Of a DNA stretch of 64,000 nt, positions 15,203-23,157 are shown in pieces. The position numbers and the translations under genes are program-made. This DNA is from Mesorhizobium sp. Its GTDB lineage: Bacteria > Pseudomonadota > Alphaproteobacteria > Rhizobiales > Rhizobiaceae. Within the stretch, counting starts at the first letter, position 1, and every line of letters starts with the position of its first letter. The notes under the pieces were generated by a model. It ran no database searches. It was not told the DNA's origin and worked only from the letters and a program-made list of their open reading frames with translations. The stretch covers positions 1 through 64,000 of the forward strand of contig SAQE01000031.1 in NCBI GenBank assembly GCA_004020545.1, in the 5' to 3' direction.

Positions 15203-17299
15203 ATGTCAGAGACGAAATCCAAACCGAAAGCAGCCGGCGCCAAACCAAACGGTGGCGGGAAGTCGCGTCCGGCGGAGTCGCGCGAAAAGACGTCGCGCCC
15301 GGAGAAAGCGCGCGAACGGAAGCCGCGTCCGGAAAAGTCGGGCCCGCAGAAATCAAGCCCAAAGAAACCAAGAGACGACAAGGAACCGCCCGCCGAAGCC
15401 ACGCCGGAGGCCGTCGGCGAACCCGCGCCGCCGCCGGAGGCCGTCGAGCCTGATCCCGAGTTGACGTCCGAGGAGGCCGAGCAGGCGCGCAAGAAATATC
15501 TGCTGCGGCGTTTCTGGATCAGCGCGCGCGGCTACTGGGGACGCGGTGGCGACCGGCGCGCATGGCCGTTCACGATCGGCGTGTTGATGCTGATCGTCGT
15601 CAATATCGGCTTCCAGTATGGGATCAATGTCTGGAACCGCGCGATCTTCGACGCCCTCGAGCAACGCAACGCCGGCACCGTTTACTTCCTGATCGCCATC
15701 TTCCTGCCGCTGGTGGCCGGCAGCGCGAGCCTTGTCGTCACGCAGGTTTATATGCGCATGACGATCCAGCGCCGCTGGCGCTCCTGGCTCACCACATCGG
15801 TTATCGCCCGCTGGCTCGCCAACGGCCGCTACTATCAGTTGAACCTCGTCAAAGGCGATCACACCAATCCTGAAGCCCGCCTCACGGAGGATTTGCGCAT
15901 TGCCACGGAATCGCCCGTCGACTTCATCGCCGGCGTCCTCAACGCGTTCCTGTCGGCCTCGACCTTCATCGTCGTGCTGTGGACGATCGGCGGCGCGCTG
16001 AGCTTCACGCTTGGCGGCTTGAGCCTCACCATCCCCGGCTTCCTCGTCACCGCCGCGGTCATCTATGCCGCCGTCACCTCCACCTCGATGGCGATCATCG
16101 GCCGCAACTTCGTGAAACTCTCCGAGGAGAAGAACCAGGCGGAAGCCGAATTCCGCTACGTGCTGACGCGCGTGCGCGAAAACGGCGAGAGCATCGCGCT
16201 GCTCGGCGGCGAGGAGGAGGAGCGCAGCGGCATCGACAAGACGTTCGGCGGCGTGCTCAGGCGATGGGCGCTGCTCACCGGCCAGCACATGCGCACGGCG
16301 CTGGTCTCGCAAGGGTCGAGCCTGTTCGCGCCGGTGGTGCCGATCCTGCTCTGCGCGCCAAAATTCCTCGAAGGCTCGATGTCGCTCGGCCAGGTCATGC
16401 AGGCGGCTTCCGCCTTCGGCATTGTGCAGGGCGCATTCGGCTGGCTGGTCGACAACTATCCGCGCCTTGCCGACTGGAACGCGTCGGCGCGCCGCATCGC
16501 TTCGCTGATGATGTCGCTCGACGGGCTGGAGCGCGCGGAAGAGAGCGAGGCCCTCGGACGCATCCAGCACGGCGAGACGGCGAACGGCGCCATGCTCAAC
16601 CTCGACAATCTCTCCGTGACGCTCGACGACGGCACCTCCGTGGTCAAGGAAACCGAGGTCGAGATCGAGCCGGGCGAGCGGGTGCTGGTCGCCGGCGAAT
16701 CCGGTTCGGGCAAGTCGACGCTGGTGCGGGCCGTCGCGGGCCTGTGGCCATGGGGCAGCGGCAGCGTCGATTTCCATGCAGGCAGGCGATTGTTCATGCT
16801 GCCGCAGCGCCCCTACATCCCCTCGGGCACGCTGCGCCGCGCCGTCGCCTATCCCGCCGCCGCAGACAACTGGACAATCAAGGAGATCAACGCCGCACTC
16901 GACAAGGTCGGCCTCGACTATTTGAAGGACAGGCTCAAGGAAGAGGCGCCCTGGGACCAGACGCTGTCGGGCGGCGAAAAGCAGCGCCTCGCCTTCGCGC
17001 GTCTCTTGCTGCACAGCCCCGATATCGTCGTGCTGGACGAAGCGACCTCGGCGCTCGACGAGAAGAGCCAGGACAAGATGATGCGGACGGTGATCCGCGA
17101 GCTGCCGAAGGTCACCATCATCAGCGTGGCGCACCGCGCCGAGCTCGAAGCTTTTCACAGCCGCAAGATCACGCTGGAGCGGCGCGAGGGCGGGGCGAAG
17201 CTGGTCAGCGATGTCGATCTGATCCCGCGCAAGGCGAAGCGCAACCTCATCACGCGCGCCTTGTGGGGCTCGGGCGGGCGCAGCGGCGGGCGGCGTTAG
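15203..17299 (+). CDS. BacA/SbmA-like ABC transporter (BclA/YddA type), fused membrane and ATPase domains
   Basis: 698 aa. Residues 1-95 are a disordered Lys/Arg/Pro/Glu-rich region with imperfect repeats (SREKTSRPEKARERKPRPEK). The SbmA/BacA-like membrane domain follows (about 120-420: GVLMLIVVNIGFQYGINVWN, RRWRSWLTTSVIARWLANGR, YYQLNLVKGDHTNPEARLTE, LSEEKNQAEAEFRYVLTRVR). The ATPase has Walker A AGESGSGKST near 495, signature TLSGGEKQRLAFARLL and Walker B DIVVLDEATSALDE, then the H-loop SVAHRAELEAF. This layout is that of Bradyrhizobium BclA, which imports NCR-type peptides in symbiosis, and of E. coli YddA. Peptide transport is likely; a symbiotic role is not shown by the sequence. The start follows the previous gene by 127 bases. 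Confidence 0.93.
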   Translation: MSETKSKPKAAGAKPNGGGKSRPAESREKTSRPEKARERKPRPEKSGPQKSSPKKPRDDKEPPAEATPEAVGEPAPPPEAVEPDPELTSEEAEQARKKYLLRRFWISARGYWGRGGDRRAWPFTIGVLMLIVVNIGFQYGINVWNRAIFDALEQRNAGTVYFLIAIFLPLVAGSASLVVTQVYMRMTIQRRWRSWLTTSVIARWLANGRYYQLNLVKGDHTNPEARLTEDLRIATESPVDFIAGVLNAFLSASTFIVVLWTIGGALSFTLGGLSLTIPGFLVTAAVIYAAVTSTSMAIIGRNFVKLSEEKNQAEAEFRYVLTRVRENGESIALLGGEEEERSGIDKTFGGVLRRWALLTGQHMRTALVSQGSSLFAPVVPILLCAPKFLEGSMSLGQVMQAASAFGIVQGAFGWLVDNYPRLADWNASARRIASLMMSLDGLERAEESEALGRIQHGETANGAMLNLDNLSVTLDDGTSVVKETEVEIEPGERVLVAGESGSGKSTLVRAVAGLWPWGSGSVDFHAGRRLFMLPQRPYIPSGTLRRAVAYPAAADNWTIKEINAALDKVGLDYLKDRLKEEAPWDQTLSGGEKQRLAFARLLLHSPDIVVLDEATSALDEKSQDKMMRTVIRELPKVTIISVAHRAELEAFHSRKITLERREGGAKLVSDVDLIPRKAKRNLITRALWGSGGRSGGRR

Positions 17300-17457
17300 C
17301 CGGGGCGAAGCTCGTTTCGTGGCGTCTTCCCGCTGCCGATTCAGGGTCGCGCGCCTGGAACCAATGACGGGGCGAGACTGTTCAGCTCTATGTCTTTGAT
17401 ACGATGCCGACATGCCCCGGCCGGCTGGGCAGGCGGCGATCTCGAGGAGTTCTCATC

Positions 17458-17901
17458 ATGAAGATTTCGTCCAGGTTTCGTTCAGTCGCGGTTGCCGCCA
17501 TCGCCGCCGCTTGCGTTGGCCTTGCCAGCGCCGCGCATGCCGACAGCGGCACGATCCGTTTCTCGGTCTACAAGGCGGCCTTCTTCATCGGCGGCTCCGG
17601 CGGCGAGGGCACGCTGACCTTCCACGGCCGCAACTATCCGATCTCGATCGGCGGCATCTCGGGCGGTCTCGCCTTCGGGGCCTCCAAGACCTACTTCAAG
17701 GGCAAGGTGCGCCACATTCGCCGCGCCAGCGACGTGACCGGCGTGTACGGCGCGGCGGGCGGCGGCGGCGCGCTGGGCAGAGGCGCCCAGGTGATCGTCA
17801 TGACCAATGACAAGGGCGCCGAGCTCGAGCTCACCGGCAGGCAGGTGGGCCTGCAGGTCAACGCCGATCTCAGCGGCATGAGCATCGGGCTGAGGAGGTA
17901 G
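17458..17901 (+). CDS. Exported glycine-rich hypothetical protein
   Basis: 147 aa. A Sec signal peptide (about 1-28, ending ASAAHA before DSGTI) and a beta-rich mature part with many glycines: AAFFIGGSGGEGTLTFHGRN, GGISGGLAFGASKTY and GVYGAAGGGGALGRGAQ. It looks like a periplasmic or outer-membrane-associated beta protein. The family is not recognised; weak similarity of the Gly pattern to lipid-binding SYLF proteins is a guess. ATG 17458 follows gaggag; a longer frame from 17404 would hide the signal peptide. It lies 158 bases after the ABC transporter gene. Confidence 0.75.
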   Translation: MKISSRFRSVAVAAIAAACVGLASAAHADSGTIRFSVYKAAFFIGGSGGEGTLTFHGRNYPISIGGISGGLAFGASKTYFKGKVRHIRRASDVTGVYGAAGGGGALGRGAQVIVMTNDKGAELELTGRQVGLQVNADLSGMSIGLRR

Positions 17902-17948
17902 ACAAGCCCGGCCTCGATTGCCGAGGGACAGGACCGAGGACGATGCCC

Positions 17949-18117
17949 CGTCGGGTGGCGAAGCGCGGCGCCTCGCCGCCGCACGGCTCCGATATCGGCG
18001 TGCTCGACGAAGCGGCGGCGACGCTCGACGGCCAATGATGGGGCTCGCGAGCTGCCGAAGGTCATCATCAAGAGTGGCGCATCGCGCCGGGCTCGAAGCC
18101 TTCCGCACCCCAAGCTT
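17949..18117 (+). pseudogene. Decayed fragment of the BacA-like ATPase gene
   Basis: Bases here match the 3' part of the ABC gene at about 16965-17160: tcgggtggcgaagcgcggcg parallels the LSGGEKQR signature region, gatatcggcgtgctcgacga the Walker B region and gcgagctgccgaaggtcatc the strand before the H-loop, ending in a copy of the AHRAELEAF region. Several deletions break the frame. It is a partial duplicate left about 1 kb from its source, after the exported-protein gene. Confidence 0.8.
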
Positions 18118-18231
18118 GTGACGGGAGGCATCCCTGCGCAAATTGCAGGTTCGCGAAACCGCGCCGGCCACAGACAAGCGTCCGCGCTTCGGCTAGAGTT
18201 CCGCCGGGCGTTAGCGAAGGGGAGCATCGAG

Positions 18232-18639
18232 GTGACCGAAACCAGGACAATCGCCGAGATCGCCAGCTATCACGCCCATATCTACTATGACGGAGAGGCT
18301 GAGCGTCAGCAGGCCGAATGGCTGCGCCTGCGCATCGGCGAACGTTTTCGCGTGCGCCTGGGAAACTGGCGCGACGAGCCGGTCGGCCCGCATCAGCAGG
18401 CCATGTACCAGGTCTCCTTCGCGACCGGGATCTTCGCGACGCTCGTTCCATGGCTGATGCTGAACCACGGCGGCTTGAGCATCCTCATCCACCCCAACAC
18501 CACCAACCCCAAGCGCGACCATCTGATCGACCCGATCTGGATAGGGCGGGCGCTGCCGGTGAAGGGCGATATCCTTCCGGACGATGACGAGGCGGAAGAG
18601 GCGCTGGAGGTGAATACCGAGCCGACGCTGGGGGCGTGA
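18232..18639 (+). CDS. DOPA 4,5-dioxygenase-family protein (intact copy)
   Basis: 135 aa, the usual length of the family. Histidine motifs that would bind iron are [10 protein letters not shown] near 10-19 and the pair [13 protein letters not shown] with [11 protein letters not shown]; the middle has [20 protein letters not shown]. Bacterial members cleave catechol rings extradiolically, but most have no assigned substrate. GTG 18232 is chosen after gaaggggagcatcgag. The tail is acidic ([19 protein letters not shown]). Two degraded copies of the same gene lie at 19733 and 21834 on the same strand, so this is the only one that can make a full protein. Confidence 0.88.
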   Translation: MTETRTIAEIASYHAHIYYDGEAERQQAEWLRLRIGERFRVRLGNWRDEPVGPHQQAMYQVSFATGIFATLVPWLMLNHGGLSILIHPNTTNPKRDHLIDPIWIGRALPVKGDILPDDDEAEEALEVNTEPTLGA

Positions 18640-18669
18640 GGGGCGGCGGCAGGATGGACCAGGGCTTGG

Positions 18670-19062
18670 TCAGGCACGCCGCATGTAACCCTTGAAGCTC
18701 AGGAAAGCGCCAAGAGCACCGGTTATCAGCGCCACCACGATGGCGGAGGCGCGGCCGCTATAGATCGTCGAACCCACCGCAAGTGCGATGCGCGGCAAGA
18801 CGATGCGCATGATGCCGCCGATTGTCATCAGCCAGCCCAGCACTGTGATGATCACACGCCAGTCCAGTTGCCATCTATTGTGCAGGTTGACGATCGCGAG
18901 GCCGGCGAGCAGCGACAAGAGACCGGAGAGATAAAGCAAGATGCCGGGGCGCAGCCCTTCCGCGATCATGGTCTCGTACATGTCGAGGTTGATCAGCATG
19001 CCGAGCGCGGCCGCGACAAAGGTTGGCCCGACAATTCTGGCGAGAAATAGCGATCGCTCCAA
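18670..19062 (-). CDS. Four-helix membrane protein, unknown function
   Basis: 130 aa with four hydrophobic segments (about 7-27, 38-60, 69-92, 103-122) and short polar loops: SLFLARIVGPTFVAAALGML, GILLYLSGLLSLLAGLAIV, VIITVLGWLMTIGGIMRIVL and AIVVALITGALGAFLSFKGY. It looks like an inner-membrane protein of a conserved hypothetical type. The only start near the N-terminus is TTG 19062, with gagga ten bases upstream. It is convergent with the dioxygenase-family gene, 30 bases apart. Confidence 0.7.
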   Translation of the reverse strand: MERSLFLARIVGPTFVAAALGMLINLDMYETMIAEGLRPGILLYLSGLLSLLAGLAIVNLHNRWQLDWRVIITVLGWLMTIGGIMRIVLPRIALAVGSTIYSGRASAIVVALITGALGAFLSFKGYMRRA

Positions 19063-19428
19063 GAGACACGTCCTCGCTCCGATATGTGGGGTGAGGGAGC
19101 CAGCGGATCAAGCAGGCGCCGAAACCTCGTATTCGTCGGCTTGGCGCTTGAGCTGGCGACATCGCATTGTTAAGACGTAAACCCGCGCAATCGGAGCCCC
19201 TGGCTGGAGCCGTCCAGCTCATGGCGCCGGCCCGTTTTGAGCATTTGTCTTAGCGCAATTCCGCACGAAAAGCCGCTGCGCTTTCTGGAATTGCTTCAAA
19301 ATGCTTCGCCGGTCTCAGTATACTCCTTTCGGCTTAGTCCATGTGGGGTAGATGTTGGCCCTCGACTCACAGGTCAGTCAAGCCAATACTTCACGCTCGT
19401 AATTTAAGCGAAGCGGGGGCTCGCAAAC
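19063..19428. repeat. Intergenic stretch with RIME-like palindrome (19255-19294)
   Basis: Within about 365 non-coding bases, arms gcaattcc (19255-19262) and ggaattgc (19287-19294) surround a gaaaagccgctgcgctttc core. These arms equal those of the element at 2827-2894, but the core is diverged and shorter. The rest of the stretch shows no convincing gene; it should contain the promoter of the membrane-protein gene on the minus strand. Confidence 0.6.
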
Positions 19429-19605
19429 ATGGATTCCGATATCATCTCAGGGATAGCTGTTACTTCGATTGTCGTCGGCTTCGCCGGTCAAGCCATTTTG
19501 CTGTGGATCGCATGCCGCGGCCTTGGGTGGGCACCGGCGAAAGTTGTCGCGAGCAACCGAAGAGGGCGCTTCGCCGACGGCCGGGATGGCTCGTCGCGCC
19601 GATGA
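19429..19605 (+). CDS. Possible small single-span membrane protein
   Basis: 58 aa frame starting MDSDIISGIAVTSIVVGFAG and continuing QAILLWIACRGLGW, one credible transmembrane segment near 5-32, then a basic tail (RRGRFADGRDGSSRR) that looks like read-through into unrelated sequence. The ATG has ggggg about ten bases upstream. Lying directly before a broken gene copy, it may be a truncated remnant of a longer protein rather than a working gene. Confidence 0.3.
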   Translation: MDSDIISGIAVTSIVVGFAGQAILLWIACRGLGWAPAKVVASNRRGRFADGRDGSSRR

Positions 19606-19732
19606 AGTGGCGGCGCAGGACTTGCCTGCGCGGCATGCGGCCAGCTCCTTTTGCCTCCGGCTCGTCCAAGGTGGTCTCATAGACGACGGCAAACCGCTCA
19701 GGGTACCTGTGCGGCGGCGAAGGCCTCTCTCG

Positions 19733-20115
19733 AAGATCGCCAGCTATCACGCCCATATCCACTACGGCGGGCAGCTGAGCGGCAGCAGGCCGAATGGTTG
19801 CGCCTGCGCATCGGCGAACGTTTCCGCGTGCGCCTGGGCAACTGGCGCGACGAGCCGGTCGGCCCGCATCAGCAGGCCATGTACCAGGTCTCCTTCGCGA
19901 CCGGGATTTTCGCGACGCTCGTTCCCTGGCTGATGCTGAATCACGGCGGCTTGAGCATCCTCATCCACCCCAACACCACCAACCCCAAGCGCGACCACCT
20001 GGTCGACCCGATCTGGATCGGCCGGCCGCTGCGGGTGAAGGGCGATATGCTCGGCGAGGAGGACGAAGCGGAAGAGGCGCTGGAGGTGAATACCGAGCCG
20101 ACGCTGGGGGCGTAA
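19733..20115 (+). pseudogene. DOPA 4,5-dioxygenase-family gene, copy 2 (frameshifted)
   Basis: Nearly identical at the nucleotide level to 18257-18639. It begins in the middle of the IASYHAHI motif region, but where the intact gene has tatgacggagaggctgag this copy has one base fewer (tacggcgggcagctgag near 19763-19779), so the N-terminal histidine motif and the rest ([20 protein letters not shown] to the end) are in different frames. The original start codon region is also replaced by other sequence. The C-terminal part remains open and could give only a fragment lacking the first metal-binding histidines. Confidence 0.85.
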
Positions 20116-20257
20116 GGGGGCGGGGCGCGTCTGCTACAATGCGCCGCGTGACGTTCCGAGCCTCCTGGACAGGCTGCCGTACACCAAAGGAAATCAATCC
20201 ATTCGCATCGCGCCGGTTTTTTAGTAGGCTGTCGCGAGGCAAGGTTGAGGATCGGGC

Positions 20258-21703
20258 GTGACGGTAGTCGACGATCGTCTTCTCGAAAGCAAGATGACCA
20301 AGGTGGAGCAGGCGCGAGCCTGGAGCCCACGCGTCATCTCGAAATTCGAGACGCTGATCAGGAGCGCCGACGACCAATCACTCTATCGCATCAACCCGCT
20401 GGCCTTTGCTCGCGACCGCGCAATCGCCGAGCCTGAAGCAATCGACCTCTTCCTTCATGCCGCCCGCTGTGGGCTATTCGACATGAGCTGGGATGTGCTC
20501 TGTCCCCAGTCCGGGATGGTGCTCGATAGTTTCGGCGCCCTGCGCACGCTGAAAACCCACTACGTCTGTGGCCTGTGCGACGTATCGGGCGACACCGACC
20601 TCGACGACTTCATCGAGGTCACCTTCTCGATATCGCCAAAGCTACGGCGCCTGCCGCACCACGATCCCGAGACGCTGCCTGTCGAGGATTTTCACTGGAA
20701 GCTCCACTTCGAACATGACGGGCGGCTGCCGGGGCAAGACGTTCGCTTTCTTGACGTTCTGCGCGGCTTCGTTCGGGGCATGACGTTTCTGCCGCCCGGC
20801 GCCACCACAGTGCTCCGCGCCGACCTGGGACCGGGCGCCCTTGCGGGCGTCAACGTGCAGACGCAGGCCGCATTCGCCGTGCCGATTTCGGGCGATCCGG
20901 TGTTGGCGCCGACACTTCTGAAGATCGATTATGACGGCAAACGCTTCCTGCCGGCGTTGCCCGCCGTGCCGCCTGGTCCGATCGTCATTGAGGTGGCGAA
21001 CAGGGGGCCGGTGCGAGGTTCGTTGCTTGCCATCAACTGGCCGCCCGAGCTTGTCGCGCTGACCACCAAGCCGGCGCTCGATTTCGACCCCTATGTTTCC
21101 GGTGGAGCGCTGCTTGCGCGGCAAACCTTCCGCCAGCTCTTCCGGTCCGAACGTGTCGACGAGAAGGAGGGGCTCGGCATCCGGCAGATCACCTTCCTGT
21201 TCACGGACCTCAAGGGCTCGACCGCCATGTATGAGCGCCTGGGCGACCTCAACGCCTATGCATTGGTTCGCGAGCATTTCGCTCTGGTTAACGCGGCGGT
21301 TCAGCAACATTGCGGAGCAGTGGTCAAGACGATCGGGGATGCGGTGATGGCTGTGTTCTCGCGACCGTCGGATGCGATTTCGGCTGCACTCCACATCTTT
21401 GAAGAAATCGATCGCTTCAACAGCGACCATGACGGGCCGGGGCTCATCCTCAAGATCGGTGCCCACTGCGGACCGTCGATCGCCGTGACGCTCAACGAAA
21501 ATCTCGACTATTTCGGCCAGACCGTGAATGTCGCCGCGCGCGTGCAGTCCCTGGCCGAAGCCGGACAGATCTGCATTTCCGAGGCGCTCCATGCCGCGCC
21601 CGGGGTCAGCGAAATGCTTGCCGGCCATCGTGTCGTGGCTTTTGACGCGCCTCTTCGAGGTGTGGAGGGTGATGCAACTGTCTATCGCATCATGCGGGGA
21701 TAG
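20258..21703 (+). CDS. Class III adenylate/guanylate cyclase with N-terminal DUF5939-type domain
   Basis: 481 aa, no membrane segment. Residues about 1-290 form a large regulatory domain of the DUF5939 kind, including CGLCDVSGDTDLDDFIEVTF with a CxxC (VCGLCD). The catalytic domain (about 305-478) has metal-binding D317 in FLFTDLKGSTAMYERLGD, D361 in KTIGDAVMAVF, and the transition-state residues Asn and Arg in TVNVAARVQSLAE. Such proteins make cAMP in rhizobia, which have many cyclases. GTG 20258 follows gaggatcgggc. It lies between two broken dioxygenase copies; what signal the N-terminus reads is unknown. Confidence 0.92.
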   Translation: MTVVDDRLLESKMTKVEQARAWSPRVISKFETLIRSADDQSLYRINPLAFARDRAIAEPEAIDLFLHAARCGLFDMSWDVLCPQSGMVLDSFGALRTLKTHYVCGLCDVSGDTDLDDFIEVTFSISPKLRRLPHHDPETLPVEDFHWKLHFEHDGRLPGQDVRFLDVLRGFVRGMTFLPPGATTVLRADLGPGALAGVNVQTQAAFAVPISGDPVLAPTLLKIDYDGKRFLPALPAVPPGPIVIEVANRGPVRGSLLAINWPPELVALTTKPALDFDPYVSGGALLARQTFRQLFRSERVDEKEGLGIRQITFLFTDLKGSTAMYERLGDLNAYALVREHFALVNAAVQQHCGAVVKTIGDAVMAVFSRPSDAISAALHIFEEIDRFNSDHDGPGLILKIGAHCGPSIAVTLNENLDYFGQTVNVAARVQSLAEAGQICISEALHAAPGVSEMLAGHRVVAFDAPLRGVEGDATVYRIMRG

Positions 21704-21833
21704 ATTGCGTGACAACCCCCTTTCGCACTGCCTGGCACCGGAGCTTATGGCGTCCGTCTGGTGAGTGCGGTTTACGCCCTCGAAGCACCGGGTCCCGCTT
21801 TCAACAAAAGCGCCCGCGATCGTGCTGCAGGAG

Positions 21834-22031
21834 ACGCGACGAGCCGGTCGGCCCGCACCAGCAGGCCATGGACCAGGTCTCCAACGCGACCGGCATTTTC
21901 GCTTCGGTGGTTTCGTGGCTGATGCGGAACCACGGGGGCTTAAGCATCCACCCGAACACGACCAACCCCAAGCGCGATCATCTGATCGACCCGATCTGGA
22001 TAGGGCGGGCGCTGGCGGCGAAGGGCAACGT
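21834..22031 (+). pseudogene. DOPA 4,5-dioxygenase-family gene, copy 3 (internal fragment)
   Basis: Bases match the middle of the intact gene at 18232-18639, from gacgagccggtcggcccgca to gcgggcgctgg, with many substitutions and a six-base in-frame deletion (HGGLSIHPNT in place of [12 protein letters not shown]). The N-terminal histidine motif and the acidic tail are absent. An open frame runs through it from 21709 but its ends are unrelated, so it cannot be a working dioxygenase. It is the most diverged of the three copies, hence probably the oldest. Confidence 0.8.
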
Positions 22032-22171
22032 TATCGTTGAGGTTCGCAGTTCTGACGTCGGTCCGATCGCAGTCCGCGTTACCCCGACCAGTTTGTCGTA
22101 ACGTGTGCGGTACTCCCCGAATAACCTGTTCTGTAGTATCGCGAATCGACTTTGAAAATTTGGAGATTCCA

Positions 22172-22762
22172 TTGCTTCGCCGCAGTCTTATTGCCTTTGT
22201 CGCGGTGGCTCTTACCGCTTGCGTCGCGTCCTCCATTGATCCGCAGAGCAAGGCCTCCATGGGCCTCGTCTATGTGGAGCCTGTGCAGCTGTCGAAAGCC
22301 TCCGTCTTTGCGCCAAATTCAAGTGAGGCAAATGCAAGTTCCGGGAAAGTGCCTGCCACGGTGGCAGAGGCTACTTCTCGTCTTCAACAGGTCGTGGATA
22401 CCCGCACCAACCTCCGCGAGCTCATCGAGAGTCAGGCGAAGGAAGACCTCATTGCCAAGGGATATCGCCTGACAGACGCGGCATCAACCGCCTCCGCCAG
22501 GCTGAAGATCAACGTGTACCACGCGTTGAGCGTACCAGTTGGCGATGGGCGAGGGATTGCAATGACCGTCAGTGCCGAGATGGTTCGTTCATCGGACGGC
22601 AAACGGTTAATGTTCGCCGGCGCCAGCCAAATCAAGGATGCTGAAACGAAAGGCGTTCGCATGGCACCATATGCCGAATGGTTCACCAATGATGATTTCG
22701 TCGTGGAGCAGTACCGCTTGGTAGCTCGGCTGCTTACTGCTCAGGCCCTTGCGGGCCTATAG
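22172..22762 (+). CDS. Putative lipoprotein, unknown function
   Basis: 196 aa. TTG 22172 gives a short lipoprotein signal MLRRSLIAFVAVALTACVAS with lipobox LTAC (Cys17); ggag lies upstream. The mature part alternates helix and strand: VAEATSRLQQVVDTRTNLRE, KEDLIAKGYRLTDAASTASA, RLKINVYHALSVPVGDGRGI. The pattern resembles small periplasmic lipoproteins with a DUF4136-like or LptE-like fold, but I do not recognise a named family. An upstream in-frame extension to 22037 is part of the preceding gene fragment and is not used. No partner gene is evident. Confidence 0.7.
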   Translation: MLRRSLIAFVAVALTACVASSIDPQSKASMGLVYVEPVQLSKASVFAPNSSEANASSGKVPATVAEATSRLQQVVDTRTNLRELIESQAKEDLIAKGYRLTDAASTASARLKINVYHALSVPVGDGRGIAMTVSAEMVRSSDGKRLMFAGASQIKDAETKGVRMAPYAEWFTNDDFVVEQYRLVARLLTAQALAGL

Positions 22763-22888
22763 GGACGCAAAAACTCGGTGGAGGCGACGTCCAGCACCGG
22801 ATCTAACCCGCGCGAAAACTGTGAAAGCAGAAACAGGGCCTCGTCGCGAGGCTGATCGACCGACCATGCGAAGGCGATCGCCGTTCAC
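22763..22888. other. Short intergenic gap before the molybdenum hydroxylase cluster
   Basis: About 125 bases between the lipoprotein gene (+) and the stop of the MoaD-like gene (-). No gene, terminator stem or repeat stands out. Confidence 0.5.
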
Positions 22889-23134
22889 CTATCCCCCCGC
22901 CAGCCTCGGCAGCAGGAAAATCTCCGCCCCTTCCGGCAGTTCCTTCGACCACGTGTCGCGATAGATCGTCCCGTCGATCGCCACCGCTATCCCGCGATCG
23001 ATCAGGGGCTCGAGGGCGGGATACTGTTCCGCGAGTTTGCGGAACAGTTCCCTTATGTCCTTGGCCTCGATGTCGAGCTTGCTCTGGCCTCCGGCGGCGG
23101 CGCCAAGCGAGCCCCAGAGCGTCACTTCGACCAT
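22889..23134 (-). CDS. MoaD/ThiS-family ubiquitin-like sulfur carrier
   Basis: 81 aa. It begins MVEVTLWGSLGAAAGGQSKL and ends EIFLLPRLAGG, the C-terminal Gly-Gly that is adenylated and thiocarboxylated in MoaD and ThiS proteins. The length and beta-grasp pattern (DIRELFRKLAEQYPALEPLI, then VAIDGTIYRDTW) fit. It is the last gene of the operon for a molybdenum hydroxylase, 23 bases after the large subunit. A carrier dedicated to this enzyme, for molybdopterin or sulfuration of the Mo centre, is plausible; no MoaE or MoeB partner lies nearby. The start ATG 23134 has only a weak, distant gagg. Confidence 0.85.
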   Translation of the reverse strand: MVEVTLWGSLGAAAGGQSKLDIEAKDIRELFRKLAEQYPALEPLIDRGIAVAIDGTIYRDTWSKELPEGAEIFLLPRLAGG

Positions 23135-23157
23135 CAGAGCAAGAACCTCATCATGCT

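Noticed and set aside
15353-17413. Long antisense open frame of 686 codons over the BacA-like gene
   Set aside because: Shadow of the + strand transporter, which has all ABC motifs. The antisense protein is low in hydrophobic patterning and full of charged repeats.
19447-19692. Minus-strand frame of 81 codons near the broken dioxygenase copy 2
   Set aside because: No domain or ribosome-binding site; it is antisense to a small membrane-like frame and to the copy-2 upstream region.
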